A stretch of DNA of 16,293 nt. Source: an uncultured Bacilli bacterium (GTDB taxonomy: Bacteria; Bacillota_I; Bacilli_A; RF39; UBA660). Below, in pieces: positions 1 to 6,801 of the stretch (positions are counted from its first letter, which is position 1; each line of letters starts with the position of its first letter). Both the position numbers and the translations under genes were made by a program. Below the pieces are notes generated by a model that saw only the letters and a list, made by a program, of their open reading frames with translations, ran no database searches and was not told where the DNA came from. The stretch covers positions 1 to 16,293 of the forward strand of contig CAKOMU010000023.1 of the NCBI GenBank assembly GCA_934096755.1, written 5' to 3'.

Positions 1-41
1 TCTACCTTTCTAGAAGCCTCTACCTTTCTAGAAGCCTCTAC
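1..41. repeat. 18-bp tandem repeat, two full units, cut by window edge
   Basis: The unit TCTACCTTTCTAGAAGCC occurs at 1-18 and again, identically, at 19-36, followed by TCTAC (37-41), the start of a third unit. Each unit holds the 8-bp palindrome TTCTAGAA. The array may continue to the left, outside the window. The period is a multiple of three, and the minus-strand frame reading EASRKV per unit is free of stops back to position 104. That frame has no convincing start codon or ribosome binding site, so coding is possible but unsupported. Confidence 0.85.
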
Positions 42-57
42 TATATATAAAATTTTA

Positions 58-78
58 GCATGGTTAGTTCTACCATGC
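58..78 (-). terminator. Hairpin after the racemase-like gene, possible weak terminator
   Basis: GCATGGT (58-64) and ACCATGC (72-78) form a perfect 7-bp stem with a 7-nt loop, 29 bases beyond the stop of the minus-strand gene. The following minus-strand bases are TAAAATTTTA, a poor U-tract, so termination would be weak. On the plus strand a T-rich run starts 7 bases after the stem. Confidence 0.4.
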
Positions 79-106
79 AAGTACTTTTTATTTATTTCAC
101 TTTAAA

Positions 107-1249
107 TCACAAAAGAGAATTACTATTATCACAATTATTTATATACACTCTTTGTAAATTTCTATTTAAAACACTCATTAAATAATATCTATTTGTTTTT
201 AAAAGAGTCAAAAAGTCATATATACCTCTTTCTTCATTCAAAATAAATACTTTATCTTTAACTTTTACATCTTCTGTTACTTCTACTACTAGTCTATCAA
301 TCTCATCTGTTAATATATTTCTTTTATATTTATCTATTCCCACATAATTGATAGCTTTAGTAATGCCATCTTTATGGCCAATTGGAATGATAGCCACATA
401 CATATCATTTTTAGCCACATAATTTCTCCCAACAATACAACCTTTATTAACAAATTTTACCGCCATAACTTCACTAGTAATATTAAATACTAATTGCAAG
501 TCAATATTAGGAAACTCCAAATCACCATATTTTTTTTGCATATTTTTAATTTTCATATTTGTAACAAAACCATCATTAATATTTTCTTCAATTCCTAAAA
601 TTGACAAATCAAATCTTATGCCATTAACATAATCTCTTTTTTTATGATACATAATAGGTTCATTTAAATGAATAATAACCCCACTATCTATATAATTATT
701 AATAATTTGATAAAACGCGTTCATTTGATTATAGTAGTAATCATCATCTACTCCAAGGGTAGTAATTTCAGTATATATGCCTTCTATACTTATATACTTA
801 TTATCACTTGCCAAAGTAAATATTTCTTTTAATTCTAAATTATTACTTACTCCCATCAAATTAGAGCCATTATCAATTAATATATGTACCTTCAAAGTAT
901 CTTTAATATTTAGACTGGCAATCATTTGCATATACTCAAAACTATAAACTGTAATAGTAATATCATTATTAATACAATCATATATTTCTTCTTCGTTTAC
1001 ATAATAATTGACCAAAATAGGTATTTCTTTATTAAATTTTCTAATTTCTAACGCATCTTTAATTGATCCTACTAAACAATAGTTAATTCCATAACTAGCC
1101 ATCGTATTAATGATTTTTAAACCTAACCCATGTCCATTATCCTTTAAATCAGCAAACTTAATAGTATAATCACTATAACTTTTACATAACATTTCTGTAT
1201 TACTCTTTAACTTTTTTAAATCTATTTCCATTTTAGTTTCAAACTTCAT
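107..1249 (-). CDS. Alanine-racemase-fold protein with degenerate active site
   Basis: The 380-aa protein follows the fold-type III alanine racemase plan: an N-terminal PLP barrel beginning ETKMEIDLKKLKSN, then a C-terminal beta domain with PIGHKDG (family: PIGYADG) and DRLVVEVTEDVKVKDKV. The PLP lysine is probably K36 in LKDNGHG, but the family motif K-x-x-A-Y-G-H-G lacks its A-Y here. The catalytic tyrosine of V-G-Y-G-x-T-Y is missing because the sequence reads VGRNY. The substrate-contact region also differs: DNGSNLMG replaces D-T-G-M-G-R-L-G, and TEIT replaces the usual THF. The arginine of the R-x-x-x-S-x-x-G segment and the Asp of the M-D-Q motif (here IDR) are kept. Length is normal and the frame intact. 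GAGG lies 8 bases before the ATG. It may be a divergent racemase, a different PLP enzyme or a PLP-binding non-enzyme. Fold call is confident; activity is unknown. Confidence 0.8.
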   Translation of the reverse strand: MKFETKMEIDLKKLKSNTEMLCKSYSDYTIKFADLKDNGHGLGLKIINTMASYGINYCLVGSIKDALEIRKFNKEIPILVNYYVNEEEIYDCINNDITITVYSFEYMQMIASLNIKDTLKVHILIDNGSNLMGVSNNLELKEIFTLASDNKYISIEGIYTEITTLGVDDDYYYNQMNAFYQIINNYIDSGVIIHLNEPIMYHKKRDYVNGIRFDLSILGIEENINDGFVTNMKIKNMQKKYGDLEFPNIDLQLVFNITSEVMAVKFVNKGCIVGRNYVAKNDMYVAIIPIGHKDGITKAINYVGIDKYKRNILTDEIDRLVVEVTEDVKVKDKVFILNEERGIYDFLTLLKTNRYYLMSVLNRNLQRVYINNCDNSNSLL

Positions 1250-1267
1250 AATTTAACCTCGAATTTT

Positions 1268-1296
1268 ATTATAAAGTATACCTTTTTTTTTTGCAA
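1268..1296 (-). promoter_or_regulatory. Promoter of the racemase-like gene
   Basis: On the minus strand TTGCAA (1291-1296), a 17-bp spacer and TATAAT (1268-1273) precede the gene by about 18 bases. The -10 box is perfect and the -35 box matches 4 of 6. No comparably good promoter is visible for the divergent helicase gene. Confidence 0.65.
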
Positions 1297-1328
1297 TATG
1301 CTAAACTAGATTTATTGCAAGACTTTAT

Positions 1329-2672
1329 ATGAAACCTGATAAATATCAACAAATAGCTATAGAAACAAATAAAAATACATTATTAATCGCTGGAGCTGGC
1401 TGCGGTAAGACTTTTACTATCGTCGAAAAGATAAAATATCTTATTAACAATAACATTTGTAAACCTGAGGAAATTCTCATCTTATCATTCACTAACAAAA
1501 GCGTGAACGACTTAAAAACTAAAATTACATTTCCATGTCATATTTTAACCTTTCACAAACTAGCAATTCTCTTACTAGAAAAAATGAATCTAGAATTTCA
1601 AGTAGTACAAGATTCTTATCTTTTAGAAATTATTGACCTTTATTTTTTCAATTTAACAGAAACTCCACTAAAGGAAGAAATTCTTACCTATTTCTCTTTC
1701 TATAATTATCAAAAATTTTTAAATAGTAAAATGTATCAACAATTTAAAGACTTAATTTTCAAAACAATCAAATTTATTAAAACCAATAATATCTCCAAAA
1801 ACCAATTTCTTACTTTATTAAAAAAAGACTTCTTTTTAGCCAAATTCATTTACACTATAAAATGTTTTTATGAACAAGAATTAAAAAAACAATCGGCTTT
1901 TGACTTTGATGATTTAATTATCAATGCGACTAATCTCACCAATAAACCTTCCAATTTAAAATATATAATCATCGATGAATTTCAAGATACTTCTTTAATC
2001 CGTTTTAATTTAATTAACAAATTACGAATTATTAACAAGGCAACGCTTTTTTGTGTCGGTGACGATTATCAATCCATCTATCACTTTTCGGGTTGCAATT
2101 TAAACATCTTTTTAAATTTTCAAAAATTAATCCCCAATGCACAAATTTTAAAATTACATACGACCTACCGTAATAGTCAAGAACTTATCAATATATCGAC
2201 TAAATTTATTATGAAAAACCAAGCTCAAATTGCCAAAAATCTATATAGCCACAAAACCTTAAAAAGACCTATAGAATTTATATATTATATTAATCCTCGC
2301 AAAGCTCTTCAAAAAGTTTTAAATAAATTAGACAATAACTATCTAATTTTAGGTCGAAATAACTTTGATATTGGCTATTTTACGAAAGAAAAAGTAAACT
2401 TTTTAACTATTCATTCTGCAAAAGGATTAGAAGCCGAAAATGTCATTATTATTAATCTAACTAATAAAACTTATGGACTTCCCAATAAAAGCACTAATCA
2501 TCTTTTTTTAAACATTCTACATCCAGAAGATAATTCATATTTATATGCCGAAGAAAGAAGATTATTTTATGTAGCATTAACTAGAAGTAAAAATAAAGTT
2601 TATCTATTAGTACCAATATTTAAACCCTCTATATTTATAAAAGAATTAAAAAAGATAATAAAATCTTCATAA
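1329..2672 (+). CDS. Minimal UvrD/Rep-type superfamily 1A helicase
   Basis: All helicase motifs are present in order: Q motif (DKYQQIAI, 4-11), Walker A AGAGCGKT (21-28), Ia (SFTNKS, 53-58), Ib (TFHKLA, 74-79), Walker B IIIDEFQD (213-220), III GDDYQSIY (244-251), IV TYRNS (279-283), V TIHSAKGLE (360-368) and VI EERRLFYVALTRSK (408-421). It should be an ATP-driven 3'-5' DNA translocase used in repair or replication restart. At 447 aa it is far shorter than PcrA/UvrD (about 720 aa). Only about 80 residues separate motifs IV and V, so subdomain 2B is missing or vestigial, and the C-terminal extension is absent. It is one of two plus-strand genes. The start agrees with the family (NPDQ-like MKPDKYQQ), but no clear Shine-Dalgarno site precedes it. 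It could be a specialised short paralogue beside a full PcrA elsewhere. Confidence 0.9.
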   Translation: MKPDKYQQIAIETNKNTLLIAGAGCGKTFTIVEKIKYLINNNICKPEEILILSFTNKSVNDLKTKITFPCHILTFHKLAILLLEKMNLEFQVVQDSYLLEIIDLYFFNLTETPLKEEILTYFSFYNYQKFLNSKMYQQFKDLIFKTIKFIKTNNISKNQFLTLLKKDFFLAKFIYTIKCFYEQELKKQSAFDFDDLIINATNLTNKPSNLKYIIIDEFQDTSLIRFNLINKLRIINKATLFCVGDDYQSIYHFSGCNLNIFLNFQKLIPNAQILKLHTTYRNSQELINISTKFIMKNQAQIAKNLYSHKTLKRPIEFIYYINPRKALQKVLNKLDNNYLILGRNNFDIGYFTKEKVNFLTIHSAKGLEAENVIIINLTNKTYGLPNKSTNHLFLNILHPEDNSYLYAEERRLFYVALTRSKNKVYLLVPIFKPSIFIKELKKIIKSS

Positions 2673-2687
2673 TCTTATTATCTCTTT
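2649..2687. terminator. Bidirectional terminator between convergent genes
   Basis: GATAATAA (2654-2661) pairs with TTATTATC (2675-2682), flanked by an A-run (2648-2653) and TCTTTTTA (2683-2690), so both strands give a stem followed by U residues. It spans the helicase stop codon and lies directly before the stop of the convergent DUF1653 gene. The stem is AT-rich and the 13-nt loop is large. Confidence 0.65.
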
Positions 2688-2915
2688 TTAATCAATTTCC
2701 ATAAAACGATATTTTTGTACCACATCAGGATATTTATTTTTATCTACTAAAGAATTAAATTCTTCATAATTTCTTACCCAAATTTCTTTAGTATCTACAT
2801 TTTGATATACGACTACCCAAGATAAATCATTACTATCTTTAGCAAATTCCAACACTTCATAAATATGTCCTTTAAAATGACGATACAATTTATTTTTCTT
2901 TATTTTTCTTGTCAC
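2688..2915 (-). CDS. DUF1653 small protein
   Basis: This 75-aa protein matches the DUF1653 pattern: YRHFKGHIYEVLEFAKDS, then WVVVYQN, IWVRNYEEF, and a terminal RF (KYRFMEID). The family's molecular function is not established. The start shown is a GTG inside the pnp 3' end, giving a 26-base overlap. It has only a weak GAGA-type ribosome binding site. A TTG at 2886-2888, one base after the pnp stop, would start the protein exactly at the conserved core (YRHFKGH). In either case translation is probably coupled to pnp. It ends at the bidirectional terminator. Confidence 0.85.
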   Translation of the reverse strand: MTRKIKKNKLYRHFKGHIYEVLEFAKDSNDLSWVVVYQNVDTKEIWVRNYEEFNSLVDKNKYPDVVQKYRFMEID

Positions 2916-5061
2916 TTTTATTATCTTTCTCTGGTTTTGGCAAACATTCTTTTCGTGATAAATTTAATCTTCCTCGATTATCATAACCTAATGATTTAAC
3001 CATAATTTCATCACCAACGGCTACTAAGTCACTTGGTTTTTCAATTCTTTCCCAAGCTAATTGCGATACATGAACTAAACCTTCACAACCAGGCCATAAT
3101 TCTACAAAACAACCAAAATCTTCTACTTTTGTAACTTTACCAGTATATATTTTACCTTCTTCTACTTCTCTAATGACATCTAATATCATTTGTTTAGTTT
3201 TCAAAATTATATCTTTATCAGTATGATATATAATTACTCTACCATCATCTTCCAAATCAACTTTAACGGCATCTTTGTCATTAACAGAATTAACATGAGA
3301 AGCTTCCAAAATAATTTTGGTAATCATTTCTCCACCTTTACCTATGATATCCCTAATTTTTTCTGGATCGACATTAAATGTTTCAATTTTAGGAGCATAC
3401 TTACTTACTTCTTGACGTGGTTCTGCAATTGCTTCTTCCATAACATCTAAAATTTCCATTCTGGCTTTTTTAGCTTGCGCTAATGCTTCTGCTAGAATTT
3501 CTCTTGTTACACCTTTAATTTTAATATCCATTTGTAAAGCTGTAATACCATTTCTAGTTCCAGCAACTTTAAAATCCATATCTCCCATATGATCTTCTAA
3601 GCCTTGAATATCCGTAAGTATTGTATATTTACTGCCATCTTCACTTGTAATAAGTCCCATCGCAATGCCTGCCACTGGTGCTTTAATAGGTACTCCAGCT
3701 GCCATTAAACTTAAACAACCAGAACAAATAGTAGCTTGACTGGACGATCCATTACTTTCCAACACTTCACTGACCACTCTAATAGTATAAGGAAATTCTT
3801 CTTCACTAGGAATCACTTGAGCAAGGGCTCTTTCTCCTAAAGCTCCATGACCAATTTCTCGTCTTCCCGGGCTTCCATAACGGCCTACTTCTCCTACCGA
3901 GAATTGAGGAAAATTATAATGAAGCATAAATCTTTTCGTATCTTCGATACCTAAACCATCTAGTATTTGATGTTCTCCTAAAGCTCCTAGTGTAGTTGTA
4001 GCTAATACTTGTGTTTCACCTCTAGAAAAAAGCGCTGAGCCATGAGTTCTAGCTAGTAAATCTATCCCAGCACAAAGTGGTCTTATTTCATCCATTTTTC
4101 TACCATCTGGTCTTATATGTTCATCAGTAATTAATCGTCTAACTTCCCCACCTTCAATCAAATGAAGAACTTTACCTACTTGAGCCAATTTATTATTTTT
4201 ATCTTCATCTTCCATATATAACTCTTCAAAATGAGCTATCGTATTGGCTTTTACTTCATCAATTTTAGCATACTTTTCTAACTTATCTTTAATTTGAATA
4301 GCTTTTAACATATCCGCAGTTGCAAATTCTCTTACAACTTCTTCTACTTCCGGATCTATTTGTGCTTTAGATAATTCAACTTTTTCCACTCCAATATTAT
4401 CTATAATTTCTTGCGCAAATGAACATAATTTCTTTATATTTTCATGAGCAAACATCAAAGCTTCTAACATTAAATCTTCACTAACTTCTTTAGAACCAGC
4501 TTCTACCATACATATAGCATCCTTAGTACCAGCTACAGTCAAATTTAAAGTACTCTTTTCACTTTCTAAAGCCGTTGGATTAATAATAAATTTACCATCT
4601 ACTAATCCTACAATAACCCCAGCAACAGGACCATCAAATGGAATATTAGAAACACCTAAACACAATGAAGAACCAAAAAGAGCAGTCATTTCTGGAGAAT
4701 TATCTTGATCTACTGATAAAACCGTATTAATTACTTGAATTTCATTTCGCAAATTTTCATCAAACATCGGTCTAATAGGTCGATCAATCAGTCTTGCCGC
4801 CAATGTAGCAGCATCACTTGGTCTACCTTCTCTTTTGATAAATCCTCCTGGTATCTTTCCTACAGAATATAATCTTTCTTGGTATAAAACTTGCAAAGGA
4901 AAGAAATCTTGTGATACTGGAGTTTTTCCCATAACACAAACTGATAACACTGCTGTATCTCCATAACGAACCAATACAGAACCATTAGTTTGTTTTGCTA
5001 ATTCTCCTGCTTCTACTATTATTTCACGTCCATTAAAATCTAATTTAAATACTTTTTTCAT
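2890..5061 (-). CDS. pnp: Polyribonucleotide nucleotidyltransferase (PNPase)
   Basis: PNPase degrades RNA 3'-5' by phosphorolysis as a trimer and can add 3' tails. The 723-aa chain has the full layout: first RNase PH domain (about 5-140), helical linker (to about 300), second RNase PH domain (about 310-540) with the phosphate-binding SNGSSSQ stretch and the acidic DIQGLEDHMGDMD region, KH domain with IIGKGG (572-577), and S1 domain (about 636-704) with GKVTKVEDFGCFVEL. A lysine/glutamate tail follows. I place the start at the ATG with AGAGG 5 bases upstream, giving MKKVFKLDFNGRE. An upstream TTG would add seven residues without benefit. It follows rpsO with an intrinsic terminator in the 51-base gap, so it is expressed by read-through or processing. 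No separate promoter was found. Confidence 0.98.
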   Translation of the reverse strand: MKKVFKLDFNGREIIVEAGELAKQTNGSVLVRYGDTAVLSVCVMGKTPVSQDFFPLQVLYQERLYSVGKIPGGFIKREGRPSDAATLAARLIDRPIRPMFDENLRNEIQVINTVLSVDQDNSPEMTALFGSSLCLGVSNIPFDGPVAGVIVGLVDGKFIINPTALESEKSTLNLTVAGTKDAICMVEAGSKEVSEDLMLEALMFAHENIKKLCSFAQEIIDNIGVEKVELSKAQIDPEVEEVVREFATADMLKAIQIKDKLEKYAKIDEVKANTIAHFEELYMEDEDKNNKLAQVGKVLHLIEGGEVRRLITDEHIRPDGRKMDEIRPLCAGIDLLARTHGSALFSRGETQVLATTTLGALGEHQILDGLGIEDTKRFMLHYNFPQFSVGEVGRYGSPGRREIGHGALGERALAQVIPSEEEFPYTIRVVSEVLESNGSSSQATICSGCLSLMAAGVPIKAPVAGIAMGLITSEDGSKYTILTDIQGLEDHMGDMDFKVAGTRNGITALQMDIKIKGVTREILAEALAQAKKARMEILDVMEEAIAEPRQEVSKYAPKIETFNVDPEKIRDIIGKGGEMITKIILEASHVNSVNDKDAVKVDLEDDGRVIIYHTDKDIILKTKQMILDVIREVEEGKIYTGKVTKVEDFGCFVELWPGCEGLVHVSQLAWERIEKPSDLVAVGDEIMVKSLGYDNRGRLNLSRKECLPKPEKDNKSDKKNKEK

Positions 5062-5080
5062 AATACCTCTTTTCTTATAC

Positions 5081-5108
5081 AAAAAAAGACACTAAAAACA
5101 AGTGCCTT
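5081..5108 (-). terminator. Intrinsic terminator between rpsO and pnp
   Basis: On the minus strand GGCACT (5101-5106), a 7-nt loop and AGTGTC (5088-5093) form a stem with one G-U pair, extended by two A-T pairs and followed directly by seven U residues (5081-5087). It stands 5 bases after the rpsO stop and 19 bases before the pnp start. It probably limits pnp expression relative to rpsO. Confidence 0.85.
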
Positions 5109-5112
5109 AAAA

Positions 5113-5382
5113 TTACTTTCTTAAATTTAATTTTTTAATAACTTCTCTATAACTTACTACATCATTTTTCTTTAAATAATCTAATAATTTTTTACGACGA
5201 CCAACTTTCATAAGTAGACCTCTTTTTGAATGATAATCATGCTTATGTTCTTTTAAATGTTCAGTCAAGTTATTAATTTCATTAGTAAGAATTGCTATTT
5301 GAACTTCTGCAGATCCACAGTCATTTTTTGATTTAGCAAATTCTTTAATAATTTTTGCTTTTGCTTCTTTTTCTAATGCCAT
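5113..5382 (-). CDS. rpsO: 30S ribosomal protein S15
   Basis: The 89-aa product has the S15 signature throughout: KAKIIKEFAKSKNDCGSAEVQIA, then LTEHLKEHKHDYHSKRGL and VGRRKKLLDYL. It binds 16S rRNA helices h20-h22 early in assembly of the 30S platform. Length is the family norm. AGGAGG lies 5 bases before the ATG. It has its own promoter just after rplT, a hairpin leader that may serve autoregulation, and a terminator behind it, so it is a largely independent unit with read-through into pnp. Confidence 0.99.
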   Translation of the reverse strand: MALEKEAKAKIIKEFAKSKNDCGSAEVQIAILTNEINNLTEHLKEHKHDYHSKRGLLMKVGRRKKLLDYLKKNDVVSYREVIKKLNLRK

Positions 5383-5401
5383 TATATCCTCCTGTAATCA
5401 A

Positions 5402-5442
5402 TTGGTTTAATCCTAGTAAAGATCTGGAGAAATCTAAACCAA
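5402..5442 (-). promoter_or_regulatory. rpsO leader hairpin, candidate S15 autoregulatory element
   Basis: TTGGTTTA (minus strand, 5435-5442) pairs perfectly with TAAACCAA (5402-5409), enclosing 25 nt. The stem ends 4 bases upstream of the AGGAGG ribosome binding site. S15 is known to control its own translation through leader structures in several bacteria, and the structures differ between lineages. The stem is seen directly; S15 binding is inference. Confidence 0.5.
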
Positions 5443-5460
5443 GAACAAACTTCTATATCT

Positions 5461-5489
5461 ATTATATTTTAAAACTCACATTTAATCAA
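5461..5489 (-). promoter_or_regulatory. rpsO promoter
   Basis: TTGATT (5484-5489), a 17-bp spacer and TATAAT (5461-5466) on the minus strand. Transcription would start near 5454, giving a leader of about 70 nt that contains the 8-bp hairpin. The promoter starts 7 bases beyond the rplT stop codon. Confidence 0.8.
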
Positions 5490-5495
5490 GTAAAA

Positions 5496-6020
5496 TTAAT
5501 TTAAAGCTGCAACTAATTCATCTTTTTTCATAGTTGAATATCCCTTAACTCCAGCTTCTTTTGCCAAAGTTTTAAGTTCAGCTAATGTTTTTTTACTTAA
5601 ATCTTCTTTTTCTTCTTTAACTTCTTTTTTAACTTCTTTATTTTTAACTTCTTTTTTAACTTCACCATTTAAAGCTTTTTTAGCAACTTCAACTAGTGCA
5701 GCAAATGCTTTCTCATCATCAATTGCCATTTCAGCAAGCATTTTTCTATTAATTTCAATTCCAGCCTTAGATAGACCATTGATAAATTTAGAATAACTTA
5801 TATCATTTATACGACATGCAGCATTAATTCTTGTAATCCATAATTTTCTAAAGTTTCTTTTATTTTGTTTTCTATCTCTGTACGCATAAGCCCCACTATG
5901 GAATACTTGTTCTTGAGCAGTCTTATATAATCTATGTTTACTACCAAAATATCCTTTAGCTTCCTTTAATACTTTTCTTCTTCTATTCTTAGAAACATTT
6001 CCACCTTTAACTCTTGCCAT
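5496..6020 (-). CDS. rplT: 50S ribosomal protein L20 with C-terminal SAP/Rho-N-like domain
   Basis: Residues 1-118 are a complete L20: MARVKGGNVSKNRRRKVLK, FHSGAYAYRDRKQNKRNFRKLWITRINAA and IEINRKMLAEMAIDD. L20 binds 23S rRNA early in 50S assembly and represses its own operon in Bacillus. Normal length is about 118 aa, but this protein has 174. The extra part is a charged linker of Val-Lys-Lys-Glu-Val-Lys repeats (119-140) and a compact helical unit (141-173), LSKKTLAELKTLAKEAG then YSTMKKDELVAAL. That unit matches the helix-extended-helix pattern of SAP and Rho N-terminal domains, which bind nucleic acid. It is last in infC-rpmI-rplT, 19 bases after rpmI, with AAGGA before the ATG. The L20 call is certain; the domain name rests on pattern alone. 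Confidence 0.97.
   Translation of the reverse strand: MARVKGGNVSKNRRRKVLKEAKGYFGSKHRLYKTAQEQVFHSGAYAYRDRKQNKRNFRKLWITRINAACRINDISYSKFINGLSKAGIEINRKMLAEMAIDDEKAFAALVEVAKKALNGEVKKEVKNKEVKKEVKEEKEDLSKKTLAELKTLAKEAGVKGYSTMKKDELVAALN
5617..5663. repeat. 20-bp direct repeat inside the L20 linker
   Basis: An identical 20-bp sequence beginning TTAACTTC occurs at 5617-5636 and 5644-5663, offset by 27 bases (9 codons). It encodes the repeated Glu-Val-Lys-Lys-Glu-Val-Lys stretch, so the linker seems to have grown by in-frame duplication and could vary in length between strains. Confidence 0.8.
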
Positions 6021-6039
6021 TTTCCTTCACCTCAACTTC

Positions 6040-6234
6040 CTAGATAACAGATTTTAATCTGTTTCTATCTCCTTTTGCTAATACACCTTTATTACGTCTT
6101 TGTCTAACTTCTTTAGCAGTATCCTTACCTGTTTTATGGTTACTACCAGATTTCATATAAGTTAATTCCCCATTTTTTTTCTTATTAAATACTTTTGCAC
6201 TAGACTTATGTGTCTTTTGTTTACATTTTGCCAT
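6040..6234 (-). CDS. rpmI: 50S ribosomal protein L35
   Basis: The 64-aa basic protein has the L35 pattern: MAKCKQKTHKSSAKVF, then KSGSNHKTGK and RQRRNKGVLAKGDRNRLK. It is a late-binding protein of the 50S subunit. It lies between infC and rplT in the usual order. The ATG follows the infC stop by 4 bases, and its ribosome binding site (GGAG/AAGGG) lies inside the last codons of infC, so translation is probably coupled. Confidence 0.98.
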   Translation of the reverse strand: MAKCKQKTHKSSAKVFNKKKNGELTYMKSGSNHKTGKDTAKEVRQRRNKGVLAKGDRNRLKSVI

Positions 6235-6238
6235 AATA

Positions 6239-6778
6239 CTATTTCCCTTCTCCTTTTTTTGGTGCTAAAATTATACTCATTTGTCTACCATCTAATTTTG
6301 GTTCAACTTCTATACTAGAACATTCACTTAACGCATTTGCAAATCTAAGTAATACATCTTTACCTAACTCTGGTTTAGCAATTTGTCTTCCCTTAAAACG
6401 AATAAATGCTTTAATTTTATGACCTTTTTCCAAGTAATCTTTAGCATTTTTTCTTCTCGTTTCAAAGTCTCCAACATCGATAGTAACTGAAAGACGATAT
6501 TCCTTCAACTCTTTGTTTGCTTCCCTTTGTTTTTTTTGCGTTTCTTTTAGTTTCTTTTGCTTTTCATAACGATATTTATTATAATCCATTATTTTAGCCA
6601 CGGCTGGAGTACCAGTCGAATTCATTAAAACTAAATCTAACCCAGCATAATTTGCGAGTGTTAATGCATCAGCTATTTTTTTAAGTCCCATTTTTTCACC
6701 ATTAGGTCCTATTACCATCACTTCTGGAACTCTAATATTTTCATTGATTGGTAATTCATTATTATCTATCTTTGCTAT
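6239..6778 (-). CDS. infC: Translation initiation factor IF-3, probable AUA start
   Basis: IF-3 keeps ribosomal subunits apart and checks the start codon. The N-terminal domain (INENIRVPEVMVIGPNGEKMG ... AKIMDYNKYRYEKQKK) and C-terminal domain (YRLSVTIDVGDFETRRKNA ... GHKIKAFIRFKGRQ) are both complete. The frame is open up to an ATG at 6850, but that ATG lies inside the leader attenuator and would add 24 unrelated residues. A strong GGAGG (6788-6792) is 9 bases from an ATA codon (6776-6778) and only 3 from a TTG (6782-6784), so ATA is the best-spaced start and gives 179 aa, the normal length. Non-AUG infC starts (AUU in E. coli and Bacillus) let IF-3 repress itself. First gene of infC-rpmI-rplT. 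Identity certain; start likely. Confidence 0.95.
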   Translation of the reverse strand: MAKIDNNELPINENIRVPEVMVIGPNGEKMGLKKIADALTLANYAGLDLVLMNSTGTPAVAKIMDYNKYRYEKQKKLKETQKKQREANKELKEYRLSVTIDVGDFETRRKNAKDYLEKGHKIKAFIRFKGRQIAKPELGKDVLLRFANALSECSSIEVEPKLDGRQMSIILAPKKGEGK

Positions 6779-6801
6779 GCTCAAGCACCTCCATATGTTA
6801 G

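Noticed and set aside
1..41. CRISPR array
   Set aside because: Units are directly adjacent without spacers and only 18 bp long, and no cas gene is present.
107..109. Mycoplasma genetic code (TGA as Trp)
   Set aside because: TGA ends the racemase-like gene, and tryptophans in PNPase, L20 and the synthetases are TGG, with no internal TGA needed.
3190..3450. Plus-strand reading frames inside pnp, thrS, the SH3b gene and the nucleotidyltransferase gene
   Set aside because: They are antisense to well-supported genes, have low-complexity Phe/Ile/Asn-rich translations and no ribosome binding sites.
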